A stretch of 64,000 nt of DNA from Holosporaceae bacterium (GCA_022646525.1 CP060261.1:806001-870000), one strand, 5' to 3'. Numbered from the stretch's first letter, positions 10,200 through 21,286 are shown. Notes: a model not told the origin generated them from the letters alone. A program made the numbers and translations.

Positions 10200-10228
10200 T
10201 TGTCATTTGCCCTATTTAAGCTTATAAA
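10200..10228 (+). promoter_or_regulatory. Sigma-70 promoter of the rpsB operon
   Basis: TTGTCA (10200-10205) and TATAAA (10223-10228) are 17 bases apart, a near-consensus pair placed about 108 bases before the rpsB ATG. It would drive the long translation/envelope operon that follows. Inferred from sequence only. Confidence 0.72.
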
Positions 10229-10235
10229 ATCAACA

Positions 10236-10335
10236 TTTAACACTTCTCACACAGGAGTAGGGATTAGTTCCCCGCCGGTCTTTAGCGGATGTTGAAGCAG
10301 TTCCTGTGGAGGATAAAACCGGAAAAGGAAAACAA
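10236..10335 (+). promoter_or_regulatory. Structured rpsB 5' leader, candidate S2 autoregulatory element
   Basis: About 100 bases separate the predicted transcription start from rpsB. The stretch 10258-10325 contains short self-complementary segments (GGGATTAGTTCCC, CCGCCGG...CCGG) and a GC-rich tract, unlike the AT-rich intergenic DNA elsewhere. Many bacteria regulate rpsB-tsf by binding of S2 to the leader. That this leader does so is inference from position and structure. Confidence 0.4.
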
Positions 10336-11202
10336 ATGTCACAGACATCTTTTACAATGCGCCAATTGCTTGAAGCGGGCGTTCACTTTGGTCACCATCC
10401 TCGTCGATGGGACCCACGCATGGCAACTTATATCTTTGGCGTGCGCAATAATGTTCACATCATTGATCTTCAACAAACAGTGCCGTTGCTTTATCATGCC
10501 CTTGAAGCAATTAAAAAGGTTATTTCTGAAGGTGGCCGTATTCTCTTTGTGGGTACAAAGCGTCAAGCATCAGATAAAATTGCTGAGGCAGCACAGGCCT
10601 GTGGTCAGTATTACGTTAACCACCGTTGGTTGGGTGGCATGTTGACCAACTGGGAAACTGTTTCAAAGTCAATCAACCGTCTCGACGATCTTGAAAAGAA
10701 ATTGGAAGGCCAGGCCTCTGGATTAACGAAAAAAGAGCATCTTAAGCTTTCACGTGAAAAGAATAAGCTTGATTTGGCTTTGGGTGGTATTCGCTCTATG
10801 GGCGGTCGTCCTGACATTTTGTTTGTGGTGGATACAAACAAGGAATCGCTTGCCGTAGAAGAAGCTAATAAGCTTGGTATTCCTGTTGTTGCGGTTGTAG
10901 ACAGCAACTCAAACCCTGAAAAAATTACACACGTCATTCCTGGAAATGATGATGCATCTCGTGCAATCAGCTTGTATTGTCAACTTGTTGTGGGTGCTGT
11001 TGTAGAAGGCCTGCAGGCTGAAGTAACAAGCTCAGCCGTTGATCAGGGCGAATCAGAAAACCTAACTGATATTGCTTCAGAAGCAACCCCTGAAAAAGAA
11101 AAAGTTAAAGTAATCGTGGGAAAAAAGGCTGTTTCTAAGGCAAAAGCTAAGGAAGCTGAGCCAAAAAGTACTGCGGAAAAAGAAGAAAGTGATAAGGCAT
11201 AG
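10336..11202 (+). CDS. rpsB: 30S ribosomal protein S2
   Basis: S2 joins the small subunit late and is needed for S1 binding. The sequence [24 protein letters not shown] opens the protein, followed by the conserved [27 protein letters not shown] and [12 protein letters not shown] blocks. I prefer ATG 10336 over the in-frame ATG 10306 because family members start just before this LEAGVHFGH motif and GGAAAAGGAAA lies upstream. The C-terminus has a roughly 60-residue acidic/lysine-rich extension, common in alphaproteobacteria. Intact, and followed after two bases by tsf. Confidence 0.97.
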   Translation: MSQTSFTMRQLLEAGVHFGHHPRRWDPRMATYIFGVRNNVHIIDLQQTVPLLYHALEAIKKVISEGGRILFVGTKRQASDKIAEAAQACGQYYVNHRWLGGMLTNWETVSKSINRLDDLEKKLEGQASGLTKKEHLKLSREKNKLDLALGGIRSMGGRPDILFVVDTNKESLAVEEANKLGIPVVAVVDSNSNPEKITHVIPGNDDASRAISLYCQLVVGAVVEGLQAEVTSSAVDQGESENLTDIASEATPEKEKVKVIVGKKAVSKAKAKEAEPKSTAEKEESDKA

Positions 11203-11204
11203 AA

Positions 11205-12130
11205 ATGACTCAGATTACAGCTACATTAGTAAAAACACTCCGTGAAAGAACGGGCGCTGGCATGATGGACTGCAAAAAAGCACTGACCGAGTGTAACGCA
11301 GATCTTGAATCTTCTATTGACTGGCTTCGGAAAAAAGGTCTTTCTGCTGCATCTAAAACAGCGGGACGTGTTGCCGCCGAGGGGTTGGTTGCTGTGAGTG
11401 TTTCTGGTGAAAAAGGTGTGGTACTAGAAGTTAATGCAGAAACAGATTTTGTTGGTAGAAACGACCAGTTTCAATCTTTTGTCTCTTCTCTTGCGTCTCA
11501 CGCACTTTCTCATGGAGAAAGCTTGGAGTCTTTGTTGGCATCTCCTTTTCCAGGGGTAGCAGAACATGTGAAGAAGAACTGACACACTTGATTTCAGTGA
11601 TTGGCGAGAACATGACGGTACGTCGTGTAGCGCAACTTTCTGTGTCTAAGGGTGTGTAGTTGCTGGCTATGTGCATAATAGCGTATCAGATACACTTGGT
11701 CGTATCGCGGTTATTGTTGGTGTTGAGTCTGATGCATCCGATAAAGAGGCTTTAACGGCCCTTGGTCGTAAGATTGCTATGCATGTTGCGGCTGCGAACC
11801 CTCAGTCTCTTTCAATCGAATCACTGGATTCGACATTATTAGATCGTGAAAAAGCTGTTCTTGTTGAACAAGCAAAATCTTCTGGCAAGCCTGAAAGCGT
11901 TATCGAGAAAATGGTAGAAGGTCGTTTGCGCAAATTCTATGAAGAAGTTGTTCTACTAGAGCAACCATTTATTATGGATAACGATAAAAAGTAAAAGACA
12001 TTATTTCTGATACCGCTAAAACCCTTGGATCTGATGTAACAGTTTCTGGCTATGTTGTATTCAAGCTTGGTGAGGGTATCGAGAAAAAGAAGATGATTTT
12101 GCATCTGAAGTTTCCAATCTTGCAAAATAA
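11205..12130 (+). CDS. tsf: Elongation factor Ts, four frameshifts
   Basis: EF-Ts recharges EF-Tu with GTP. The N-terminal module is clear: [21 protein letters not shown] and [17 protein letters not shown], the EF-Tu-binding signatures. The frame breaks near 11572, near 11657, at A5 11986-11990 and at A5 12084-12088. Adding one base at each restores a continuous protein through [12 protein letters not shown], the intact middle ([25 protein letters not shown]) and [17 protein letters not shown] to TAA at 12130. Length is about 308 aa, normal. As tsf is essential, the breaks are most likely sequence errors. Confidence 0.94.
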
Positions 12131-12165
12131 ACCTGAGTAGGCGTATTATCAACGCTACAGAGGGA

Positions 12166-12868
12166 ATGAGTTTGAAACGCGTATTAATTAAAATTTCTGG
12201 AGAATATCTTAGAGAAAGGGGGAAAACTCTCCTTTCTCTCTAGAGATTGCCCAGGAAATCAGTAAAAATGTCCAATCTCTTCTTCGGTCGGGTGTTCAGG
12301 TAGCCGTTGTCATTGGTGGCGGTAACATCGTAAGAGGGTCTGCCATTAGCCACAGCGTTGAACGCTGTGCAGCAGATCAAATGGGGATGTTAGCCACAAT
12401 GATGAATGGTATATTCCTCCATTCAATTTTTCAAAAATCTGGCATCAACTCATGCATTTATGGCTCGACGCCTGTTCCTGGTATTTGTGATTCATTTTCT
12501 CATCAAAAAGCGATGGCCCATTTGGAGAAAGATTTTGTTGTGATTTGTGCGGGAGGTTCAGGGAATCCTTACTTTACAACAGATACAGCTGCTGTGTTGC
12601 GTGCATTAGAGCTTAAGTGTGATGCGGTTCTAAAGGCGACGAAAGTAGATGGTGTTTATGACGACGATCCGCTTAAAAATAAAAATGCTAAGAGATATAG
12701 CGAAATTTTCTTATCAAGATGTCCTTGAAAAGAAGTTAAAAGTTATGGACTTGGCATCAATTTCTTTGGCTTCTGATAACAATCTCCTGTTATTGTGTTT
12801 TCTCTTTTAGAGGCAGACTGCTTTAAAAAGCCCTTGAAGATGGATCAAAGAAAACAGTTATTTCTTAG
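12166..12868 (+). CDS. pyrH: UMP kinase, frameshifted
   Basis: PyrH phosphorylates UMP to UDP for RNA, DNA and envelope sugar nucleotides. The start MSLKRVLIKISGE is typical. The frame shifts near 12215 and returns with VAVVIGGGNIVRG and DQMGMLATMMN, both UMP-kinase signatures, then CAGGSGNPYFTTDTAAVLRA (substrate and allosteric region) and LKATKVDGVYDDDP. Near 12705 it shifts again, giving SYQDVLEKKLKVMDLASISLASD, with two more breaks before TAG at 12868. Stitched length is about 234 aa, as expected. It lies between tsf and frr in the usual order. Confidence 0.93.
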
Positions 12869-12879
12869 GAGTATAAATA

Positions 12880-13437
12880 ATGACTTCCGATATTTTAGAT
12901 AAAACAAGAAAGCGTATGCTAGCAACCATTGAAGCACTGAAAAAAGACTTTAATGGTTTGCGGACAGGACGTGCTTCTGCTTCGCTTCTTGATAACGTAA
13001 CCGTTGAAGTTTATGGCGCTATGATGCCTCTTTCACAAGTGGGCACAATCAGTGTGCCCGAGCCACGCATGCTTTCTGTTCAGGTGTGGGATAAAAGCAA
13101 TGTTAAAAGCGTTGAGAAAGCCATTCTAGAGTCTGGGCTTGGATTAAATCCTGTGACAGATGGTCAGCTTCTTCGGCTGCCTCTGCCCGATTTAAGTGAA
13201 GAAAGACGAAAAGAACTTGTCAAAATTGCCTCTAAATATGCAGAATCTTTTAAGGTTAGCTTGCGTAATGTACGGCGTGATAGCATGGATGAGCTTAAAG
13301 CATTAGAAAAAAAAGGTGATATTTCTGAAGATGATCAGCATTCCGGTGCTGAAGATGTTCAAAAAATTACCGATGAATACAGCAAGCAAATTGATTCTCT
13401 TTTTTCTCAAAAAGAACAAGATATTATGAGTTTATAG
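12880..13437 (+). CDS. frr: Ribosome recycling factor
   Basis: RRF splits the post-termination ribosome together with EF-G. It is 185 aa and intact, with the family landmarks FNGLRTGRASASLLDNVTV, LSQVGTISVPEPRMLSVQVW, and the C-terminal half of the long helical domain ERRKELVKIASKYAE and VRNVRRDSMDELK-like segment. It starts 12 bases after the pyrH stop and is followed by uppS after eight bases, the conserved alphaproteobacterial order. Confidence 0.97.
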   Translation: MTSDILDKTRKRMLATIEALKKDFNGLRTGRASASLLDNVTVEVYGAMMPLSQVGTISVPEPRMLSVQVWDKSNVKSVEKAILESGLGLNPVTDGQLLRLPLPDLSEERRKELVKIASKYAESFKVSLRNVRRDSMDELKALEKKGDISEDDQHSGAEDVQKITDEYSKQIDSLFSQKEQDIMSL

Positions 13438-13445
13438 GTTCACTT

Positions 13446-14173
13446 TTGAGTAGAAGAACCCCCCAACATATTGCGATTATTATGGATGGTAATGGTCGTT
13501 GGGCTGAGCAAAGAAATCAGCCCCGCCTGTTTGGTCATCGACAGGGCGCAGAAACTTTAAAAAAAGTTTGCCTATCTTCTCTTGACTTAGGTGTTCGATA
13601 CTTAACTGTTTATGCTTTTTCAACAGAAAACTGGAAGCGTCCCAGAGACGAGGTCAATGGTCTGATGGGGCTTCTAAAGTTGTATGTAACAAAAGAGTTG
13701 AAAACATTTAATAAGCACGGTATTCGCTTAAGATTTATTGGCAATAGTGAGGCGCTTTCGGAAGATATCAAAAAGATTATTCATGATGCGGAAAAAAATA
13801 CAAAAAATAATGATGCCTTCACTTTGATTGTTGCATTTAATTATGGTGCGCGAGATGAAATGTTGCGTGCCCACAAAGCCTTATACCGGGATGGCATTGA
13901 AGCCCCCGACGAAGCTATTTTTTCTTCTTACTTAGATACAAAAGACTTCCCAGATCCAGATTTGATGATTCGTACAAGCGGCGAAAAAAGAATTAGCAAC
14001 TTTTTTGCTGTGGCAGTTATCATACGCTGAGTTCTTTTTTTACAAATACCCTTTGGCCTGATTTTTCTGCAGAAGAAATGGCTTCAATTATAGATATATA
14101 CATGTCAAGGGAAAGAAGGTATGGATTAACGCAGTCACAAGTTGTCGGCGGTTCAAAAATAAGATGCAATTGA
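13446..14173 (+). CDS. uppS: Undecaprenyl diphosphate synthase, one frameshift
   Basis: UppS builds the C55 lipid carrier of peptidoglycan and O-antigen from isopentenyl diphosphate and FPP. The catalytic loop HIAIIMDGNGRWA is followed by FGHRQGAE and YLTVYAFSTENWKRP. After LMIRTSGEKRISNF the frame breaks at T6 (14001-14006); with one T fewer it reads LLWQLSYAEFFFT, LWPDFSAEEMA and YMSRERRYG, the conserved C-terminus. The start is TTG 13446. The end overlaps cdsA by ten bases. Full length is about 242 aa, normal. Confidence 0.94.
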
Positions 14174-15006
14174 TAAATAAATTAAGCCAGCTACATAAAA
14201 AGAATTTTTTTGGTGTTCTCATGTCACTGGGCATGGGAGGTGTTTTGATGGCGGGTCCTTTCGCTGTGAAGGTTCTGTCTCTATTTTGGTTGGGTTCCTT
14301 GCGTTTGAATGGTCGCAAATTTGTAAATTTCCTTTAAAATATTTCCCCCTCTAATTATAGGGTTTGTATTTAGTGCAATTTACGCAACATCAATCAATCG
14401 ATCTACAATGGGTGTGGGTGTTTTATTGTCCCTTGCAAGTTTAGGCGTGATATTGTTGGTTATCTTGGCATCGCTGTTTCTTATGGTTTGCTTTTAGGTG
14501 TGCTTTTACATTGGCTTGCCCATTCTTTCTGTTTTCTGGCTTTTAGACCATCTTCATGATGGCTTGCTTTTTGTTGTCTTGGATTATTGCGCTTGTTGTT
14601 GTGAATGATGTCTCTGCCTACTTTGTAGGAACATGGTTGCGAGGACCAAAATTAGTAGAGGGCTATTAGTCCATCAAAAACTTGGTCTGGTTTTTTCGGG
14701 GGTCTTTTTTGTGTGCTTGTTTGTCAGGTGGTTTACTTTACCCTCTTTTGCAAACCAATGTGAGCATTCAGATGTTCATGGGGTTTGTGGCATGATTGCT
14801 TTTTATCTACAACGGGCGACTTATTCGAATCAAAAATCAAAAGAATTCATAAAATTAAGGATAGTGGTTCCATTATTCCTGGCCATGGCGGTATTTTTGA
14901 TCGTGTTGATGGCGTGCTTTTTGTTTTGCCTTTTTGTCGTTTTTGCCATATTTTTATGGCCAGAAATGCTTTATTTTCGTGGAAGGGCTATCATGTTTTT
15001 ACTTGA
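14164..15006 (+). CDS. cdsA: Phosphatidate cytidylyltransferase, heavily frameshifted
   Basis: CdsA makes CDP-diacylglycerol, precursor of the acidic and zwitterionic phospholipids. The 5' half is fragmented: [20 protein letters not shown] opens it, then hydrophobic segments in changing frames. In the 3' half the family is unmistakable: [31 protein letters not shown], and in another frame the signature [18 protein letters not shown] followed by [13 protein letters not shown]. The stop at 15006 overlaps the rseP start. At least four shifts are needed. In many alphaproteobacteria dxr follows cdsA; here rseP does. Confidence 0.88.
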
Positions 15007-16109
15007 ATCATTGCAAACAATGTGGGGCTGGCTGATACCGTTTTTGCTTGTTTTGACAGTGCTTGTATTTATTCATGAGCTTGGTCACTATTTGCTTGCA
15101 CGATGGAATGGTGTGCGCGTTGAAGTGTTTTCAATTGGATTTGGGCCTGCCTTATTAAGCTGTATGGACCGTCATGGAACGGTGTGGAAATTCAGTCTTA
15201 TTCCCTTAGGTGGTTACGTTAAAATGTATGGTGATGCAAACGAAGCAAGCACGCCTGATGCTCAAGCTTTTCTTGCTATGACAGATGAAGAACGTGCATT
15301 GACTTTGAGGGGAAATCTCCTCTGCAAAGAATTTTTGTATCAGTTGCAGGGCCAATTGCTAATATTCTTCTTACCTTTTTACTGTTTTCTGCTGTGTATA
15401 TGCTTCAAGGAAACCTTCTTCATTACCTATTGTTGGTGCATTGCGAGAAGAGGGGTTGCGGCCAAATCTGGGGTTGAAGTAGGAGATGAAATCAATCAAT
15501 CAATGGCCATACGTTCTCAACTTTTGCTGCTTTGCAGAGCTTTGTTATGAGTCGCCCCAACACACAAATGAGCGCTGTTATCAACCGATCAGGCACCCTG
15601 AAAACATATGCATTTGTTTCGGGCTCTCAAGATATTTCCCGCGTAAAAAATTGGCACCATTGGCGTTAAGCCAACTTTAATTGATATAGCCCAGTATTGG
15701 CATTGCGTGAGGCACTATTTTCAATTGGTGATATGACCCAAAGACTTTTGGGATTATTAAAAACATTATTGTGTCTGGCAAAGGCGCGCAGAGCTTGGGA
15801 AGCGTTTTAAGTATTGCCAAAATGTCTAAAGATAGCTTTTTCAGAGGGCATATTCCACTACTATCATTTATGGCGATTCTGTCTTTGAATTTAGGGGTTA
15901 TAAATCTATTGCCTATTCCTATGTTAGATGGCGGGCATATTGTTTTTTATTTATATGAATATATCTTTGGCAAGCCTATTCCCGAAAAAGTGTTGGCCTG
16001 GCTTTATAAAACTGGGTTCGCAGTTTTAATATCGGTGATGCTGTTTACCATGTGGAATGACTTAATGCGTTTTAAGGTCATTTCTACTGTTGTGCAGCTT
16101 TTTAAATAA
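14993..16109 (+). CDS. rseP: RIP metalloprotease RseP, frameshifted
   Basis: RseP is a site-2 intramembrane zinc protease. ATG 14993 leads into TM1 with the zinc motif VFIHELGHY (HExxH), then [11 protein letters not shown] and [11 protein letters not shown], all typical. The frame breaks near 15320 (after EERALT) and several more times through the PDZ domain; fragments such as [13 protein letters not shown] and [19 protein letters not shown] are recognisable. The C-terminal part (15771-16109) is open and contains [17 protein letters not shown], whose aspartate is the third zinc ligand. It lies directly upstream of bamA, as usual. About 370 aa when stitched. Confidence 0.9.
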
Positions 16110-16166
16110 GTTGCATTTATAAAAAATAAGTTTAGTTTAAGTAGCAAAATACATTTAGGAGGTAAC

Positions 16167-18438
16167 GTGTATCTAACTAAGCGCCTTATTCATATTTTTC
16201 TTTTATTGTCTGTGCCCGTTTTGTCTGTGGCAAGTGGTCCAATTACAGCATTTCGTGTTGAAGGCAACCAGCGTATTGAAACAGATACGGTCTTAGAATC
16301 TATTCACATCAAAAAAGGGCAGGCCCCTTCAGAGGTTGATGTTGATAGGGCCTTAAAATCTTTATTTGCAACCGGGCATTTTTCAGATGTTGTGGTTGAA
16401 CAAATAGGATCTATTTTAGTGATTAGGGTTGTTGAAAACCCAAGCATTAATCGCATTGTTTTTGAAGGCAATAAAGCGCTTAGTGATAAAATTTTGAACA
16501 CAGAAATGCGTATTAAGCCTCGGGCGCTTCTTGATAAATCAAAAGTGCAGCTTGAAGTGCAGCGTGTTTTGGCATTTTATCGACAAAAAGGGCACTTTAA
16601 TGCCCAGGTAACACCAAAGATTATTCAGCGACCGCAGAATCGTGTCGATATTATTTTTGAAATAGACGAAGGCGTTGCGGCTAAGGTTCGGAAAATTAAT
16701 TTTGTTGGCAACAAAAATTTAGCGACGATTCTCTAAAGCATATTTTATCTACTAAGGAAAGAAGTGGTGGCGCTTCTTTTCGAATGATGACTTTATGACC
16801 CCGATCGTCTTGAATCAGATCGAGATAACTTAAGGAAGTTCTACTTATCAAAAGGATATGCTGATTTTAAAGTGATTTCTGCCGTTGCAGAGCTGACACC
16901 TTCAAAAAGATGGATTCATTATTACAATCTCTGTGGAAGAGGGCGAGCGCTATAAGTTCGGGAATATTGTTGTAAAAAGTGAGATTCCAAGTTTGAACAT
17001 TGCTGAGCTTGAGAAAAAGTAGAATCTAAAAAAAGGTGACTGGTATTCCTTTTCAACCATTGAGCGGGACCGTGAGGCTTTAAATGATGCTGCAGGCAAT
17101 CATGGCTATGCTTTTGTAGATATTCGTATTGTGCCTTTCCAGAATGAGGCTGCAAAAACAATTTCACTGACTTTCCAGCTGATGGAAGGCCCTAAGGTTT
17201 TCATTAATCAAATTAATATTATAGGCAATACACGTACGGTAGACTCTGTTATTCGTCGCCAAATCCTTCTTGCGGAAGGCGATGCTTATAACTCTACCAA
17301 ACTCAAATCATCAAAGAGGCGCCTTGAAAACCTGGGCTTCTTCAAGAAGACAAACATCCAAAGCAAATCTTTGGCAGAAGACCCGAGTCGCACAGACTTG
17401 GAAGTTGAGGTCAATGAGCAATCAACAGGAGAAATTAACTTTTCAGCCGGATATAACACTGTAAGTGGACCCTTTGGCATGATCGGGTTTATGGAAAGAA
17501 ACCTGTTTGGGCGCGCCTATGAATTTGGTTCTCGTCTCTACTATGGTAAGAAGAGCAAAAGCATAAACGTTTCATTGGAAGATCCTTACTTTCTGGATAA
17601 AGAACTTTTGGCGGGTGTCGGCGTTGTGCATGCACAAGATGACCAAGAGTCTGAGAGTTCTTATAAGCAAACAACAAACGCAATTCGATTCTGGACAGAA
17701 TATCATCTTTCTGTGCCTTTGACTCAACGATGGGCATATGGCTTGTCGTCTGACAGAATTGGCTCTGTTCCTGCGACGGCTGCCCCACAAATTCGGGCGC
17801 AGTCTGGTAAGAAAACAACATCTTCTGTGACGCATACCCTAGGGTACGATAAACGTAATTTCCGATTCAATCCTACGGAAGGATATATCGCGACCATGTC
17901 GAATGAATATGCGGGCCTAGGTGGTAATGTAAAATTCCTCAAAAACACTATCCACGGTGCTGCATACTATACACCTATTGATGCCTTAACATTTAGCCTT
18001 GATGCCCAATTTGGTATTTTGAATGGCATTGGCCAGCGCCCACGTATTAATGATAAATTTACCCTTGGTGGCACAAGTTTGCGTGGGTTTGATTATGCTG
18101 GTGTGGGGCCACGTTACAAAAGAGGCTTCAAAGAAGCTCTTGGTGGAGACAGAATGTTTTCGTCAACACTTGAGGCCACGTTCCCTATTGGTATATCAAA
18201 AGACTTAGGTGTTAAAGGGGCTGTGTTTGTGGACGCAGGTACTGTTTGGGATTCAAAAGAACCTAAAGAAAAATAGTGATGTTTATAACTTTAAGTCAAT
18301 CAGAGCTTCTGCCGGATTTGGCTTTGGATGGCATCCCCTATGGGCTTGATTCGTATCGACTTTGGATTTCCATTCATGTCTAAACCGGGCGACAAGAAAA
18401 GCGTTCTGTTGTTAAACTTTGGAACGGGTAGATTCTAA
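16167..18438 (+). CDS. bamA: Outer membrane assembly factor BamA, frameshifts plus in-frame TAG
   Basis: BamA inserts beta-barrel proteins into the outer membrane. GTG 16167 follows a strong AGGAGG site and opens a signal peptide (about 22 residues). POTRA domains follow: AFRVEGNQRIETDTVL, INRIVFEGNKALSDKIL, VRKINFVGNKNLAT. The frame shifts near 16733, 16785 and 16905. An in-frame TAG at 17020-17022 interrupts POTRA 4 without changing frame. From 17131 to 18276 the frame is open, covering POTRA 5 and the barrel, including FTLGGTSLRGFDYAGVGP, which contains the lid-loop VRGF-like motif (LRGF). A last shift near 18265 leads to LLNFGTGRF at the stop, ending in the usual aromatic residue. Confidence 0.93.
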
Positions 18439-19038
18439 TGTTTTCAAAGAAAAGAAAACATGCAAATCGGTTACATTATTTTGTTTGGGTTATTGTTCTT
18501 GGTGCTTTTTAACGTCTCTTTATAGTTTGCTGCACCCTGGACAGCATAAATCGTCTCAAATCGCTGTTATTGATGGTGACCGTTTATGGCAAGAGCTTCC
18601 TGCGATGAAGCAGCTGAAAAGAACGCCAACGCCGTTCTTTCTTCTCACTCAGAAAACATTTTCAAGAATTGAAAACAAACTACGGAAGAGAATCATGAAC
18701 TGATACAGTTGCAAAATACGTATAATGCAAAAAGACTATCATCGCCAAAAAAGAAATTGATGATAAGCAAGGCCAATTTACAAAAAAGTAATGCAAGTGC
18801 AGGCACAGGCAGAAGAAACGCAGCAACAAGTTAACCAAGCCTATCAAAAGCCATTACCCATGTGCGCGGGCACGTTACGCGAACGATCCATCGTATTGCA
18901 AATAAAAGGGGGTATGCACTTGTACTGTATAAAAACCAATCGCCCTATTTCAATGCTGATTTAGATATTACAAATGAAGTTTTTGATCAACTAAAAGACT
19001 TGAAAGCACCTAAAATTTCTGTGGATGCAGCAGTATGA
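18438..19038 (+). CDS. skp: OmpH/Skp-family periplasmic chaperone, frameshifted
   Basis: Skp holds unfolded outer-membrane proteins in the periplasm. ATG 18438 overlaps the bamA stop (TAATG). A signal anchor (HYFVWVIVLGAF) is followed, in shifting frames, by SSQIAVIDGDRLWQELPAM, the usual Skp opening strand with the conserved IAVID-like segment. A long charged coiled-coil part follows (YGRESHELIQLQNTYN, VMQVQAQAEETQQQVNQAYQ), then GYALVLYKNQSPYFNADLDIT near the C-terminus. The stop at 19038 overlaps lpxD. About five shifts are required. Position between bamA and lpxD is the classic location. Confidence 0.85.
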
Positions 19039-20033
19039 TTGATGCGCGTTTTTACAAAAAAAAATAAAAAATAAAACTTTCTGAGTTGTTAAATCAGATT
19101 AACTGTAAAAAATGAAGTAATAGGTAAAGACTTGGATGTTTCTGGCCTAGGGTCTTTAAAAGGTGCTATATCTGGCGATATTTCTGTTTGTTTTGACAAA
19201 AAATCTTTAACTGCCCTGCAGGAAACAAAGGCTTCTGCTTGTTTATTGCCAAAAACTTATCGGAAGAGGGGCCTGCAAGGATTACTTCTGTCATTGTCGA
19301 CAGCCTGAGAGTTACTTTTGCAAAGATAGCTGCTTTTTTTTACCCCGATGCGTCTGAACTGTCCTTGGAAAAAGGGACTCCATCAATCGGCAGTAACGTT
19401 CGCATTGCTGAATCAGCTGTGATTGGACAAGGCGTTGAAATTGGTGAAAATACAACGATAGGCCCCAATGCGCACATTGGGGACGGCGTTAAAATTGGAA
19501 AAAACTGTATCATTTATGACAATGTGACGATTGCAAAGTCGTTAATTGGCGATTGTGTGGTTATTAAATCGGGCGCACGTATTGGGCTCCATGGATTTGG
19601 ATTTGAGCCATATAAAGGCAAGCTTATCGATATTCCTCATCTGGGCCGTGTTGTGATTGGTGACAACGTTTACATTGGCGCCAATACCTGCATTGATCGA
19701 GGTGTTATTGATGATACAGAGATAGGAAGTCACGTACGTATTGATAATTTGGTGCAAATTGCACACAATGTAAAAATTGGAAATGGTTGTATTATTGTGT
19801 CTCAGGTTGGTATCGCAGGAAGCACTGAAATTGGAGACGGGACAGTGCTTGCGGGCCAAGCTGGATTGACGGGACATTTAAAAATTGGGAAGAATGTAAA
19901 AATAGCTGCTCAAAGTGGTGTTTTGCGAGATATTCCAGATGGGCAAACAGTAGGTGGATCGCCTTCAATGCCTATTAAGGATTGGCATCGACAAACGTTA
20001 TTTTTAACGAAGCAAATAAAGAAAAAGTTTTGA
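19035..20033 (+). CDS. lpxD: UDP-3-O-acylglucosamine N-acyltransferase LpxD, N-terminal frameshifts
   Basis: LpxD adds the second hydroxyacyl chain during lipid A synthesis. ATG 19035 overlaps the skp stop (ATGA). [10 protein letters not shown] is broken at an A-rich tract near 19060; the uridine-binding domain continues in other frames ([20 protein letters not shown]). From 19239 the frame is open: [20 protein letters not shown], then a left-handed beta-helix of hexapeptide repeats ([20 protein letters not shown]). The catalytic-histidine region is [20 protein letters not shown]. The C-terminal helix ends [15 protein letters not shown]. About 335 aa stitched, as expected. Confidence 0.94.
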
Positions 20034-20047
20034 TAGAGAGTTTTTAA

Positions 20048-20502
20048 ATGAAGACAGTCGATATTAAAGAGATTCAGAATTTAATTCCCCATCGTTATCC
20101 GATGCTTTTGGTGGATCGTTTGGAAAATATTGTCGAAGGAGAAAGCGCAACAGGCATTAAAAATGTGACTATGAATGAATGGTTTTTCAAGGGCACTTTC
20201 CAGATAACCCCGTAATGCCAGGTGTTTTGATTGTAGAAGCAATGGCACAAACGGCGGGCGCGCTTGTAATGTATTCAACGAAAAAAGATGCGGCAGATAA
20301 GCTTGTGTACTTTATGTCTATTTCAGAGGCTAAATTTAGGAAGCCTGTTTTGCCTGGAGACACACTTCATATTCACGTTAAAAAAGAAAAAGGTCGTGAT
20401 CCCATTTGGAAGTTTTCAGGGCGCGCGGAAGTCGATGGTACCCTTGTTTCAGAATCAGTATTCACAGCAATGATTGTAGACAAAGATAATGACAGAAAAT
20501 AA
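20048..20502 (+). CDS. fabZ: 3-hydroxyacyl-ACP dehydratase FabZ, one frameshift
   Basis: FabZ dehydrates 3-hydroxyacyl-ACP in fatty-acid elongation and competes with LpxA/LpxD for hydroxyacyl-ACP. The start [20 protein letters not shown] carries the catalytic histidine in [13 protein letters not shown]. After MNEWFF the frame breaks at T5 (about 20183-20187); one added T restores [22 protein letters not shown], the dehydratase signature with the catalytic glutamate. The rest is intact, 151 aa in total, normal length. The 3' end overlaps lpxA by 14 bases. Confidence 0.95.
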
Positions 20503-21286
20503 GTCACACATCCACCCAACTGCTATTGTGTCTAAAGAAGCTGTTCTTGCAGATACTGTCTCTGTTGGGCCATATTCCGTGATTGGTCCTCAGGTGCGTA
20601 TAGACGAAGGCGCAAAAATACACAGCCATGTCGTGATAGAAGGTTGTACCCATATTGGCGAGAAAACAGAAGTTTTCCCTTATTGCGTTATTGGGGCTGC
20701 CCCTCAAATTCTTCAGAAGCAGGGTCAAAACCCACAAACACGCATTGGGAAAAATAATATCATTAGAGAGCATGTGACAATTCATGGTGGCCCTAACGAA
20801 GGTACGGTTGTTGGAGATTCTTGCATGATCATGGTGTCTGCGCATATTGCCCATGACTGTCGACTAGGTAACGGTGTGCTTATGGTTAATCAATCAACCC
20901 TTGGCGGTCATGTGATTGTTGAAGATCATGCCTATATCGGTGGGTTGAGTGGTATTCACCAAAAAGTGCGCTTAGGGCGCGGATGTATCGTTGGCGGCCT
21001 TTCTGGGGTTGAAGGAGACGTCATTCCTTATGGGTCGGTGATGGGAAATCGTGCGCGTTTATGTGGATTAAATTTGGTAGGCTTGAAACGTCGCGGTGAA
21101 ACACGTGAACACATTCATGCGCTGCGCTCAGCTTATGGGTTTTTATTCTCCGCAGAAGGAACAATGGCAGAGCGTGTGACTGACGCAGAGGAGTTATACA
21201 AAGATAAGCCCATTGTTATGGAAGTATTGCGGTTTATTAGAGGCACCGTTAAAAACAATCAAAGATCTCTTTGTTTGCCCGAATAG
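20489..21286 (+). CDS. lpxA: UDP-N-acetylglucosamine acyltransferase LpxA
   Basis: LpxA performs the first step of lipid A synthesis. It is an intact 265-aa left-handed beta-helix protein: [20 protein letters not shown] opens the hexapeptide repeats, the catalytic histidine lies in [10 protein letters not shown], and the C-terminal helical domain starts at [31 protein letters not shown] is also typical. It overlaps fabZ by 14 bases and lpxI starts on the next base, so translation is coupled. No defect is visible. Confidence 0.97.
   Translation: MTENKSHIHPTAIVSKEAVLADTVSVGPYSVIGPQVRIDEGAKIHSHVVIEGCTHIGEKTEVFPYCVIGAAPQILQKQGQNPQTRIGKNNIIREHVTIHGGPNEGTVVGDSCMIMVSAHIAHDCRLGNGVLMVNQSTLGGHVIVEDHAYIGGLSGIHQKVRLGRGCIVGGLSGVEGDVIPYGSVMGNRARLCGLNLVGLKRRGETREHIHALRSAYGFLFSAEGTMAERVTDAEELYKDKPIVMEVLRFIRGTVKNNQRSLCLPE

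Noticed and set aside
17831..17960. Open frames on the minus strand within the BamA barrel
   Set aside because: Antisense shadows of a well-conserved barrel sequence.
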